Source: Candidatus Latescibacterota bacterium (GTDB lineage Bacteria > Latescibacterota > UBA2968). From it: a stretch of DNA of 64,000 nucleotides. Below, in pieces: positions 8,301-15,818 of this stretch. Both the position numbers and the translations under genes were made by a program. Each line of letters begins with the position of its first letter. Positions within the stretch are counted from its first letter, which is position 1. Location: NCBI GenBank assembly GCA_022824945.1, contig JAJDYX010000047.1, positions 147,784-211,783 on the forward strand, in the 5' to 3' direction. The notes beneath the pieces are model-generated. The model saw only the letters and a list, made by a program, of their open reading frames with translations, had not been told where the DNA came from and ran no database searches.

Positions 8301-9986
8301 ATGGAACCCAGGTACCCGATATGGAACATACGCCATAAGGGCGATTATCATTCTATTGCCGATGTCATTCTCGCAAATCGTTCATTAACAATAGAAGATT
8401 TGGCCGATTCTCCCGATATCTTGAATGACCCCTATTTAATGAAAGACATGCACCGCATAGTTGAACGCATATCAGAAGCCATTCACAATAAAGAGCGCAT
8501 TGTGGTTTTTGGCGATTACGATGTAGATGGCGTCACGAGCACCGCTGTTTTGCTGGATTTTTTTGATCTGGTAGGTGCCAATGCCACATTTCTGTTACCC
8601 GACCGGTTCCGAGATGGGTATGGCATGAAACCACCGGGTGTAGAGAGGGCATACGCACAAGGAGCACAACTCATTGTAACCGCCGACAATGGTATTTCAT
8701 CTTTTGAAGCTATTGACACTGCCAATGACGCCGGAATTGATGTGGTAGTCATTGACCATCACCATCCACAGGACAAATTGCCAGACGCTCTGGCACTGGT
8801 GAACCCCAATCGCGCAGACTGCGAATATCCCTTCAAGGGACTGGCTGCCGTGGGGGTGGCATTTAAGGTGGTGCAGGCTCTGGCATCGGAGTTCCTGTCC
8901 GATTCAGAACGCCGCCGATATTTGAACTCGCTTTTAGATCTCGTCGCTTTGGGCACTGTGGCTGATATGGCTCCCATGGTCGCAGAAAACCGTCTGCTGA
9001 CGCGAAAGGGGATGCAGGTACTCAATACCACCGAGCGACCGGGCTTGCAGGCACTCAAAACAGTCGCAGGTACGACCAACCGCCCCGTTGACACGATCTC
9101 TATTGGATTCTTCCTGGGACCGCGCATCAACAGCGCCGGGCGCCTATCGTCGGCCGATCTGGCACTCGATCTGTTGCGATGTCAAAACCGGGTACAGGCA
9201 GAAAAACTCGCCGAAGAATTAAACGGTCTAAATGGCGAAAGACAGGCTCTGCAAAACGACGGCATAGCCGAAGCAGAACGCCTGGTAGAAGATAACTGGT
9301 TGGATCAGTATCGCATTCTGGTCGTGCGCGGTGAAGACTGGCATCTGGGTGTGGTTGGATTAATCGCCGGGCGATTGGTCGAAAAATTTTCGCGCCCAGC
9401 GCTGGTGTGTACCAACTTTCGGAAAAATGGCATCTATACAGGTTCTGCGCGCACAGCAGGTGGATACAATATCGTCGAGGCGATCTTCCGCGTCTCAGAT
9501 TTGCTCACCGAATTTGGCGGACACGCCGATGCCGCCGGATTTTCAGTCCCCGCTGAAAATTATCTCGAATTTCAAGATCGGTTGATCGCAGATGCTCAAG
9601 CGCGGCTATCAGAGGAAGCCCTGACGCCCCAACTGGAAGTCGATGCCGCACTCAAACCATCTGATATTTCGCTCGTGACCGTTGACACCCTGGACAAATT
9701 GGCACCTTTTGGGGCAAAAAACGAATTGCCGCGTTTTATAGCTCGCGATTGCCGAATTGCAGATGCACGCGCCATAGGCCGCGGGGCGCATCTGAAACTC
9801 ACTGTGGATACAGGTGCTGATCTGTGCGATGCAATCTGGTTTCGCCAGGGCGAGCGAGTTTACGAATTGTCAGTAGGTGATCGCGTCGATCTCGCCTTTG
9901 CACTACAGGCCAATACATGGCAGGGCAGAACCAGCGTGCAAATGCTCGTAGAGGACATGCGCCTGTCGAGTTCTGGTAAGGGTTGA
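8301..9986 (+). CDS. recJ: Single-stranded-DNA-specific exonuclease RecJ
   Basis: This 561-aa enzyme is a 5'-3' single-strand exonuclease of recombination and mismatch repair. DHH phosphoesterase motifs are all present: GDYDVDG (71-77), VTADNG (126-131), DHHHP (152-156) and GTVADMAP (around 220). The DHHA1 domain follows with LGVVGLIAGRL and the GGHADAAGF motif. The C-terminal OB-like domain is present, so the protein is full length. The start ATG 8301 has GGAG upstream. It is divergent from the YbjN/PspA unit and separated from the next gene by a 281-base region with a hairpin. Confidence 0.96.
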   Translation: MEPRYPIWNIRHKGDYHSIADVILANRSLTIEDLADSPDILNDPYLMKDMHRIVERISEAIHNKERIVVFGDYDVDGVTSTAVLLDFFDLVGANATFLLPDRFRDGYGMKPPGVERAYAQGAQLIVTADNGISSFEAIDTANDAGIDVVVIDHHHPQDKLPDALALVNPNRADCEYPFKGLAAVGVAFKVVQALASEFLSDSERRRYLNSLLDLVALGTVADMAPMVAENRLLTRKGMQVLNTTERPGLQALKTVAGTTNRPVDTISIGFFLGPRINSAGRLSSADLALDLLRCQNRVQAEKLAEELNGLNGERQALQNDGIAEAERLVEDNWLDQYRILVVRGEDWHLGVVGLIAGRLVEKFSRPALVCTNFRKNGIYTGSARTAGGYNIVEAIFRVSDLLTEFGGHADAAGFSVPAENYLEFQDRLIADAQARLSEEALTPQLEVDAALKPSDISLVTVDTLDKLAPFGAKNELPRFIARDCRIADARAIGRGAHLKLTVDTGADLCDAIWFRQGERVYELSVGDRVDLAFALQANTWQGRTSVQMLVEDMRLSSSGKG

Positions 9987-10032
9987 AATTATACCGATTA
10001 GCAGTCAGCAAATCAGGCGCTATCGAGCCGTC

Positions 10033-10071
10033 ATCGCGGCATGGTTTTAAGCCGCGATCCAGAAAGTTTTT
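10033..10071 (+). terminator. Possible recJ terminator or REP-like palindrome
   Basis: An 8-bp perfect stem (ATCGCGGC/GCCGCGAT) with loop ATGGTTTTAA is followed by CCAGAAAGTTTTT. The gap between stem and T-run is longer than usual, so a repeated extragenic palindrome is an equal possibility. Confidence 0.4.
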
Positions 10072-10139
10072 ATCATTACTGTCGTTGCGCTACGCCTGTG
10101 TACCAATTGCGATAGAATTTGTTAATAAAGGTATTTTTA

Positions 10140-10238
10140 ATGCATCTTGAAGACTTATCTGTGGGAAACTCCCTTGTAGGTATTGAACCGTCAAATGATC
10201 TGAAAACGTTACTCACAAAAAACATACTTGCCCGATAA
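10140..10238 (+). pseudogene. Small ORF, possible N-terminal remnant of a helicase gene
   Basis: This 32-codon ORF has AAAGG 8 bases before its ATG. It begins MHLEDLSVGNSLVGIEPSND. As I recall, this matches the usual opening of large SNF2/DEAD helicases found in defence islands (M-x-L-E-D-L-x-x-G-x-x-V-x-G-I-x-P). After that the frame runs out in 12 unrelated codons. The simplest reading is the surviving 5' end of a deleted helicase gene directly before the ATPase gene. A leader peptide is the alternative. Confidence 0.35.
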
Positions 10239-10267
10239 GCCATCCAGGATATACAGAGGAGGCAGCA

Positions 10268-11779
10268 ATGGCGACATCACAAGATAAAAATCTTACGCTG
10301 TCGGTCAAAGACTTTGGACCGATTTATAATGCAGAAATCGAACTGCGCCCGCTTACTGTATTTGTCGGACCGAGTAATACGGGAAAGTCTTATTTGGCGG
10401 TTTTGATCTACGCACTACATAAGTTTTTTAATAGTCACGAAGGAAAGGAGCCTCCTTTTTTATATATTAGCAGTCCGAGTTTCCCAGATGAGGCCGTGAT
10501 ACACGGGCAAGACATCACGCGTTTGATTGGCAGAGTAGACGAAATCGTTTCACAAGTGAACGAGAATTCTTCTACTATTCCACCAGATGAAATTGCGTCG
10601 CTGATCCGTGCTATGTTCAGTCATCTTCTTCCCGCCAATGATCTCGCCGACGAAATAATGCGGTGCTTTGGTATTGACGAGACTAGAAGACTTATTCGCT
10701 ACGAAAGTAAGGAAAGTGCTAAGATCACCCTCTCACCGGTCACCCCAGAAGCCGAATACAACCACAGTTCATTGTATAAATTCATCATTGCAAAAGAGGC
10801 TTTTACCACTTCAATTCCCGATACCAATTTGCAGATCGGAAAAGACGCTCTTGAGGAGTATATCCAAGACGCATCCGAAGGCAAAATAAGGTTCGGACAA
10901 AAATGGACAGATAGTGATGAAAGAAAGTCTTTTGTGGCTAAATTGATGAATGGCCTTTCTGCGAACATCGCTTCTTACTTCGATAATCCAATAAGTCAGC
11001 CCGCCCATTATCTCCCTGCAGATCGCACGGGCGTTATGCACGCGCACAAGGTTGTTGTAGGTTCTTTGATCCGGGGGGCATCGCGAGGTATCCATCCCAC
11101 ACGGGCATTACCGGCGCTCTCTGGCGTTGTCGCAGACTTCATTGAACAACTCCTTGAATTAGGCGATTTGTCAAGCAGAAGGAAAAGACTGAATGAGAAT
11201 CTCACCCAACGCCTTGAAAAAGAAATTCTGAGTGGTTCAATTCGCAACGAAAAATCAGAAACGGGGTATCCCGTATTTTCTTACCAACCAACAGGGTGGA
11301 AAGAAGACTTGCCTCTAATGAACACCTCATCCATGGTATCGGAACTCGCACCCGTCGTATTGTACCTGCGCCATGTCGTCTCTCCTGGGGAAGTCCTGAT
11401 CATTGAAGAACCCGAATCCCACCTGCACCCTGGAATGCAGGTCGCTTTCATTCGGCATCTTGCGGCGGCGGTGCTTTCTGGCATACGGGTCATCATTACC
11501 ACACATAGCGAATGGGTATTGGAAGAACTCGCCAATCTGGTACGCCTCTCGGAACTTTCGGAATCTGACAGAAAAGGGATCGGTGGGGCGGACTACGCGC
11601 TCAGCCCCGACCAGGTAGGCACATGGCTGTTCGAGCCTAAAAAACGCCCCAGGGGTTCGGTTGTGAAGGAGATACCCCTTGATGTGGATTATGGTGGTTT
11701 CCGATCCGACTACGACGATATTGCGATCGGTACCCACAACGATTGGGCAACAATCTCCAACCGAATCGAGGAAAATTGA
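10268..11779 (+). CDS. OLD/AAA-type ABC ATPase, candidate defence effector
   Basis: This 503-aa protein has an SMC/RecF/OLD-like ATPase head split around a long insert. The Walker A is GPSNTGKS (34-41) after LSVKDFGPIYNAEIELRPLT. The signature-like NTSSMVSEL lies at 352-360. The Walker B with D-loop is LIIEEPESHLHPG (377-389), and the switch is TTHSEW (411-416). There is no C-terminal Toprim domain of OLD nucleases (about 75 residues follow the switch), so any nuclease activity would have to come from a partner. The downstream gene, 5 bases away, encodes a small protein with a PD-(D/E)XK-like motif. GAGGAGG precedes the ATG. ATPase family certain; defence role inferred from architecture and pairing. 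Confidence 0.85.
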   Translation: MATSQDKNLTLSVKDFGPIYNAEIELRPLTVFVGPSNTGKSYLAVLIYALHKFFNSHEGKEPPFLYISSPSFPDEAVIHGQDITRLIGRVDEIVSQVNENSSTIPPDEIASLIRAMFSHLLPANDLADEIMRCFGIDETRRLIRYESKESAKITLSPVTPEAEYNHSSLYKFIIAKEAFTTSIPDTNLQIGKDALEEYIQDASEGKIRFGQKWTDSDERKSFVAKLMNGLSANIASYFDNPISQPAHYLPADRTGVMHAHKVVVGSLIRGASRGIHPTRALPALSGVVADFIEQLLELGDLSSRRKRLNENLTQRLEKEILSGSIRNEKSETGYPVFSYQPTGWKEDLPLMNTSSMVSELAPVVLYLRHVVSPGEVLIIEEPESHLHPGMQVAFIRHLAAAVLSGIRVIITTHSEWVLEELANLVRLSELSESDRKGIGGADYALSPDQVGTWLFEPKKRPRGSVVKEIPLDVDYGGFRSDYDDIAIGTHNDWATISNRIEEN

Positions 11780-11784
11780 ACCAG

Positions 11785-12264
11785 ATGACGATGATGGAGT
11801 CGGTACGGGGAAAGGTAGATGCTCGATGCCTGAGAAAGCAGTGTAGGGCAGGGAAGTGCTCAATTTCACTCAAAGGAGTTTCGCGTCAATTCGTTTTGAT
11901 CCACATGGATTCTCCCGGTTCACCTCCAAGCCAGCATGAAACGCGATGTGACTACCTGTTCATCGGATCTTTAGACGATACAGATGGAAGTCCGTGGACC
12001 GTACCCATAGAACTGAAATCAGGTGGGATCAGTGCCAGCGCGGTCGCAAAGCAACTGCAGGCTGGTGCTGATGTTGCTGATCAGATTATTCCACATGGTG
12101 CAAGTACGAAGTTTACCCCAGTTGTTGCATCGGGCAGGATTTCGAAAATTGAGCAGAGACGACTGAGAAACACGTCTAACAATGTTCGCTTTCGCGGGAG
12201 ATCGGAAATCATACAGAGAATCAGGTGTGGAGATCCTCTGACACGAGTGCTAACAAATCCGTGA
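11785..12264 (+). CDS. Small putative PD-(D/E)XK nuclease partner of the ATPase
   Basis: This 159-aa basic protein shows the core CDYLFIGSLDD ... WTVPIELKSGG. D56 and E76-x-K78 have the spacing and strand context of a PD-(D/E)XK nuclease, and a helix with a Gln (AVAKQLQAGADVADQ) follows as in motif IV of that fold. The N-terminus contains Cys-rich segments (C15, C20, C25). The start ATG 11785 lies 5 bases after the ATPase stop, so they form one unit; an in-frame start inside the ATPase gene is possible but has no ribosome-binding site. A nuclease activated by the ATPase would be the expected role. I do not recognise a named defence family, and nuclease activity is inferred from the motif only. 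Confidence 0.55.
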   Translation: MTMMESVRGKVDARCLRKQCRAGKCSISLKGVSRQFVLIHMDSPGSPPSQHETRCDYLFIGSLDDTDGSPWTVPIELKSGGISASAVAKQLQAGADVADQIIPHGASTKFTPVVASGRISKIEQRRLRNTSNNVRFRGRSEIIQRIRCGDPLTRVLTNP

Positions 12265-12267
12265 TGA

Positions 12268-12351
12268 ATGAAATACACCTACATTGCCGACAAATTCTAC
12301 ACCATTGAAAACGCCAATCAACTGGACTTTACGAACAAAACATGGGAGTAA
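12268..12351 (+). pseudogene. 27-codon fragment, possible gene remnant
   Basis: A short ORF (MKYTYIADKFYTIENANQLD at its start) fills the gap between the nuclease-like gene and the oxidoreductase. It has no clear ribosome-binding site, and its stop region TGGGAGTAA supplies the Shine-Dalgarno of the next gene. Probably the leftover 3' end of a lost gene or chance coding. Confidence 0.2.
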
Positions 12352-12354
12352 ACC

Positions 12355-13479
12355 ATGGGCATCGCTGAAAAATTAAACGTGGGCATTGTGGGGGCTGCTG
12401 GGCGTGGAGGAAGTTTTCGGGTCGCTTTTGAAGCGCATGAAACAGCTCGTATTCACGCGGTATGCGATGTGCGCGAAGAGGAACTCGACGCCGCTGCTGA
12501 GAGATTGGGAGCATCTGAAAAATACGCGGATTACGAAACCATGCTCGCGCGCTCGGAACTCGATGCAGTCGTCATCGGCACGCCCATGCATTTTCACGCC
12601 CCCCAGGCAATCGAAGCATTGAACCGGAACATCCACGTCCTGAGCGAAGTCACAGCCGGGGTCTCCATAGCGGAATGCCGCTACCTGGTACATGCTGCTA
12701 CATCGTCAAAAGCAATCTATATGATGGCTGAAAATTACACCTATACCCGCCCCAACGTACTGGTAAAAGAACTCGTGAGACAGGGATTATTCGGCGATGT
12801 ATATTACGGAGAAGGAGAGTATTTGCACGAATTGAAAGCCCTGAATGAAATCACAAAATGGCGGCGCAAGTGGCAAACGGGCATTGATGGTATAACCTAT
12901 TGCACCCACAGCCTGGGACCTCTTTTGCAATGGATGCCGGGCGACCGCGTGGTGCGCGTGTGTTGTGCGGGCAGCGGACACCATTACACAGATCCCCGGG
13001 GAGATCAATATGAAAATCAAGATTCGTGCGTCATGTTGTGCCAGATGGCAAGCGGCGGGCTGGTAAAAATTCGGGTGGATATGCTATCGGAACGCCCCCA
13101 TGCAACTGGCAATTTTCAACTACAAGGGACAAAAGGGTGTTATGAATCGGCGAGAGCGCGCGGCGGTATCAATCGCGTATGGCTCGCAGATATCTGCGAA
13201 GAAAAAAATGAATGGATGAACTTGACAGATCTGGAAAAAGATTATTTGCCCGACATGTGGCGCAACCCCTCTGAATCGGCACTAAAAGCCGGGCACGGCG
13301 GAGGCGACTATTTCGAGATCATGGATTTTATTCAAAGCATCAACGGCGAAATCGCCTGTCCAATTGGCATTCACGAGGCCATGGACATGACCTTGCCGGG
13401 TTTAATCAGTCAACAATCAATTGTGCAAGATGGCGCGTGGTTAGACGTACCCGATTCGCGCTCGTGGATAGAGGAGTAA
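12355..13479 (+). CDS. Gfo/Idh/MocA family oxidoreductase
   Basis: This 374-aa NAD(P)-dependent sugar or polyol oxidoreductase has an N-terminal Rossmann domain with VGIVGAAGRGG (dinucleotide loop) and the DAVVIGTPMHFHAPQAIEAL strand-helix typical of the family. The usual EKP motif is replaced by SEVTA (around residues 99-103), a change seen in some subfamilies. The conserved C-terminal region contains GGGDYFEIMDFIQSI. ATG 12355 has GGGAG 6 bases upstream. It is followed after 3 bases by the polyphosphate phosphotransferase, which suggests co-transcription. Substrate unknown; the neighbourhood of sulfatases and esterases fits glycan metabolism. Confidence 0.88.
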   Translation: MGIAEKLNVGIVGAAGRGGSFRVAFEAHETARIHAVCDVREEELDAAAERLGASEKYADYETMLARSELDAVVIGTPMHFHAPQAIEALNRNIHVLSEVTAGVSIAECRYLVHAATSSKAIYMMAENYTYTRPNVLVKELVRQGLFGDVYYGEGEYLHELKALNEITKWRRKWQTGIDGITYCTHSLGPLLQWMPGDRVVRVCCAGSGHHYTDPRGDQYENQDSCVMLCQMASGGLVKIRVDMLSERPHATGNFQLQGTKGCYESARARGGINRVWLADICEEKNEWMNLTDLEKDYLPDMWRNPSESALKAGHGGGDYFEIMDFIQSINGEIACPIGIHEAMDMTLPGLISQQSIVQDGAWLDVPDSRSWIEE

Positions 13480-13482
13480 AAC

Positions 13483-14964
13483 ATGGGAATCCTAAATGCT
13501 ATTGATCTAAAACAAAAAATAAAAAAATCGGACTACAACGCCCGCATGGAAAAGCTCGAAATAAAACTGGGGCAACTCGAGCGAAAGGCACTGGAAAACA
13601 AAGTACCCATCACGATTGTATTCGAAGGCTGGGGCGCTTCTGGCAAAGGACGGTTGATCAACGAATTATTGCAAGTACTCGATCCCCGAGGCGTCAAAGT
13701 ATATTCAACCCAGGTCCCCAACCAAGAAGAGATTTACCGACCATATATGTGGCGGTTCTGGCCCAAAATACCCGAACGCGGACGCCTGGTAATTTACAGC
13801 AGGAGTTGGTACAGCCGGTTCATCGTAGAAAAAATGGATCAAACGATGGACAAGCTGCCGATTGATAAAGCGTATCAAGAGGTAAATAGCTTCGAGCGAC
13901 AACTCGTAGATGACGGCCATGTAATCATCAAATTCTTCCTGCACATCTCGCGCAAAGAACAAAAAAAGCGTTTTAAACAACTCGAAAAAAATTCCCTGAC
14001 CTCCTGGCGCGTGACAGATTACGATTGGAAAAAGAATAAGCAATACAAACCGTATGGAGAAGTCATCGAAGACATGATCTCACGCACGGACAAGAAATAC
14101 GCCCCCTGGCATATTGTACCGGCTGAAAATTGGCGTTTTGCAACAGTTTCAGTATTTGAAAAAGTGATTAAAGTCCTCGAAAAAAAATTGGCCTCTCTGA
14201 ACAAAAAGACGCGGACAAAAGCAATTTCCCTACCCTCAATCCCGCATTCTATGCTCGAAACTTCTGATTTGTCCAGAGAACTCACGCGCAAAGAATACGA
14301 TCGCCTGCGCCGCGTCTATCAAAAAAAGATATGGGAACTCGAACACGAAGTATATTTGCAAAGACAATCGGTGGTCATTGTGTACGAAGGCTGGGATGCC
14401 GCGGGAAAGGGAGGCAATATCAAACGCCTGGTGCGTCGCATGGACCCGCGAGGATACGACGTGTTCCCCATCGCCGCGCCAAATGATATTGAACTGGCAC
14501 ATCACTATTTGTGGCGATTCTGGATCAAAATGCCCAAAGCCGGTCATTTTGCCATCTTTGATCGGTCGTGGTACGGGCGCGTTCTGGTCGAGCGCGTAGA
14601 GGGATTTGCGACAATACAGGAATGGCAGCGCGCGTATCGCGAAATCAACGAAATGGAAGAACAGATGGCAAATTACGGCACCTTATTATTTAAATTCTGG
14701 ATCGATATCGACAAAGACGAACAATTGAAGCGCTTTGAAGACCGCGAAAAAGTATCGTTTAAACAGTGGAAAATTACGGATGAGGACTGGCGCAATCGAG
14801 AGAAATGGGATCAGTATCGCGACGCCGTGGATGAGATGTTGTACCGCACGAATACAGATCACGCGCCCTGGACCATTGTAGAGTCTAACTGCAAGCTATA
14901 CGCGCGCATTAAAACGCTGCGCACCGTGGTCAAAACCCTGGAAAAACACTTGATCAAGCATTAA
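13483..14964 (+). CDS. pap: Polyphosphate:AMP phosphotransferase, two-domain PPK2
   Basis: This 493-aa enzyme is made of two tandem PPK2 domains (about 20-240 and 270-490) and would phosphorylate AMP to ADP with polyphosphate. Domain 2 has a full Walker A (EGWDAAGKG, 302-310), DPRG (321-324) and Walker B lid FDRSWYGR (359-366). Domain 1 has Walker A EGWGASGKG (48-56), but the Asp of the DRSWY motif is replaced (YSRSWYSR, 105-112), so it is probably catalytically degenerate. This matches known class II PPK2 proteins in which one half has lost activity. GAGGAG lies 7 bases before the ATG. The neighbours, an oxidoreductase and an orphan ABC ATPase, show no obvious pathway link. Confidence 0.92.
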   Translation: MGILNAIDLKQKIKKSDYNARMEKLEIKLGQLERKALENKVPITIVFEGWGASGKGRLINELLQVLDPRGVKVYSTQVPNQEEIYRPYMWRFWPKIPERGRLVIYSRSWYSRFIVEKMDQTMDKLPIDKAYQEVNSFERQLVDDGHVIIKFFLHISRKEQKKRFKQLEKNSLTSWRVTDYDWKKNKQYKPYGEVIEDMISRTDKKYAPWHIVPAENWRFATVSVFEKVIKVLEKKLASLNKKTRTKAISLPSIPHSMLETSDLSRELTRKEYDRLRRVYQKKIWELEHEVYLQRQSVVIVYEGWDAAGKGGNIKRLVRRMDPRGYDVFPIAAPNDIELAHHYLWRFWIKMPKAGHFAIFDRSWYGRVLVERVEGFATIQEWQRAYREINEMEEQMANYGTLLFKFWIDIDKDEQLKRFEDREKVSFKQWKITDEDWRNREKWDQYRDAVDEMLYRTNTDHAPWTIVESNCKLYARIKTLRTVVKTLEKHLIKH

Positions 14965-14978
14965 AGGTGAGACGCGAA

Positions 14979-15737
14979 GTGAGTGAATTAGCCATTGAAC
15001 TGCGAGATGTTCACAAGGTTTTTGTGACCGACAGCAACCGGGTGGAAGCACTCGAACAAATTTCTCTGCAAATAGCGCAGAGCGAATTTGTCAGTATGAT
15101 CGGACCCTCGGGATGTGGCAAAACAAGCTTAATGCGGATTGTCGGCGACCTGGAAACACCGACGAAAGGCACGGTTCGCGTACTGGGGAAAATACCCGAA
15201 GCCGCGCGGCGCGAACGATTGGTGGGCTTTGTATTTCAACATCCCTCGCTTCTCGCCTGGCGCACAGTTGAAGAAAATGTACGCCTACCCGCAGAGGTCT
15301 TTGGAGACGCAGAAATTTTAAGCCGGGTCTCTGAGATGATCGACATTGTCGGACTGGCTGGATTTGAGCAGGCGTATCCGCGCGAACTATCCGGTGGCAT
15401 GCAATCGCGGGTCGCCATAGCCAGAGTCTTGACCTTTCGACCATCCGTTTTGCTTATGGACGAGCCTTTTGGAGCACTGGACGAAATGACGCGGGAAAAA
15501 ATGCAAATTGAACTGTTGCGAATATGGCAAGCGACCGGTGCCGCTGTCTTATTCATTACCCACAGCATCTCCGAGGCATTGCTCCTCTCGGACCGCGTTG
15601 TGGTAATGTCTGCCAGACCTGGCAAAATCGCGGAAGACCTGCGCGTTAATTTTCCCCATCCTCGAGAAAGCACCTTGCGCGCCGATCCCCAATTTGTGGC
15701 AATGGAAGCCCATCTGCGCGAACAGTTGGAAGGATAA
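14979..15737 (+). CDS. ABC transporter ATP-binding protein, nitrate/taurine type
   Basis: This 252-aa protein is the ATPase subunit of an importer of the SsuB/TauB/NrtD class. It has Walker A GPSGCGKTS, Q-loop FQHPSLLAWRTVEENV, signature LSGGMQSRVAIARVL, Walker B LLMDEPFGALD and switch ITHSISEA. The start is taken as GTG 14979, with AGGTGAG 8 bases upstream; an in-frame GTG at 14967 lies inside that Shine-Dalgarno. No permease or binding protein is adjacent: the upstream gene is the polyphosphate enzyme and the downstream gene is on the other strand. The rest of the transporter must therefore be elsewhere or lost. Confidence 0.9.
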   Translation: MSELAIELRDVHKVFVTDSNRVEALEQISLQIAQSEFVSMIGPSGCGKTSLMRIVGDLETPTKGTVRVLGKIPEAARRERLVGFVFQHPSLLAWRTVEENVRLPAEVFGDAEILSRVSEMIDIVGLAGFEQAYPRELSGGMQSRVAIARVLTFRPSVLLMDEPFGALDEMTREKMQIELLRIWQATGAAVLFITHSISEALLLSDRVVVMSARPGKIAEDLRVNFPHPRESTLRADPQFVAMEAHLREQLEG

Positions 15738-15788
15738 ACCCCCAGCGGTCAGCTATTAATCTCCTCCAGCCTCCAGTTCCTGTTTTTT

Positions 15789-15818
15789 ATCTGCGTCCAT
15801 CTGCGTTCATCTGCGGAT
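15789..15818. repeat. Three tandem copies of a 10-base repeat (ATCTGCGTYC)
   Basis: The convergent intergenic gap contains ATCTGCGTCC, ATCTGCGTTC and ATCTGCGGAT in perfect register. The last copy touches the stop codon of the minus-strand esterase gene. Confidence 0.6.

Larger units (their letters stand above)
9987..10267. other. Intergenic region with palindrome and a gene remnant
   Basis: This 281-base stretch holds a perfect 8-bp inverted repeat ATCGCGGC/GCCGCGAT (10033-10040 and 10051-10058) with a 10-base loop and TTTTT nine bases later, which could end recJ transcription or be a dispersed palindromic repeat. It also holds a 32-codon ORF (10140-10238, described separately) and a GAGGAGG ribosome-binding site for the next gene. 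Confidence 0.6.
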
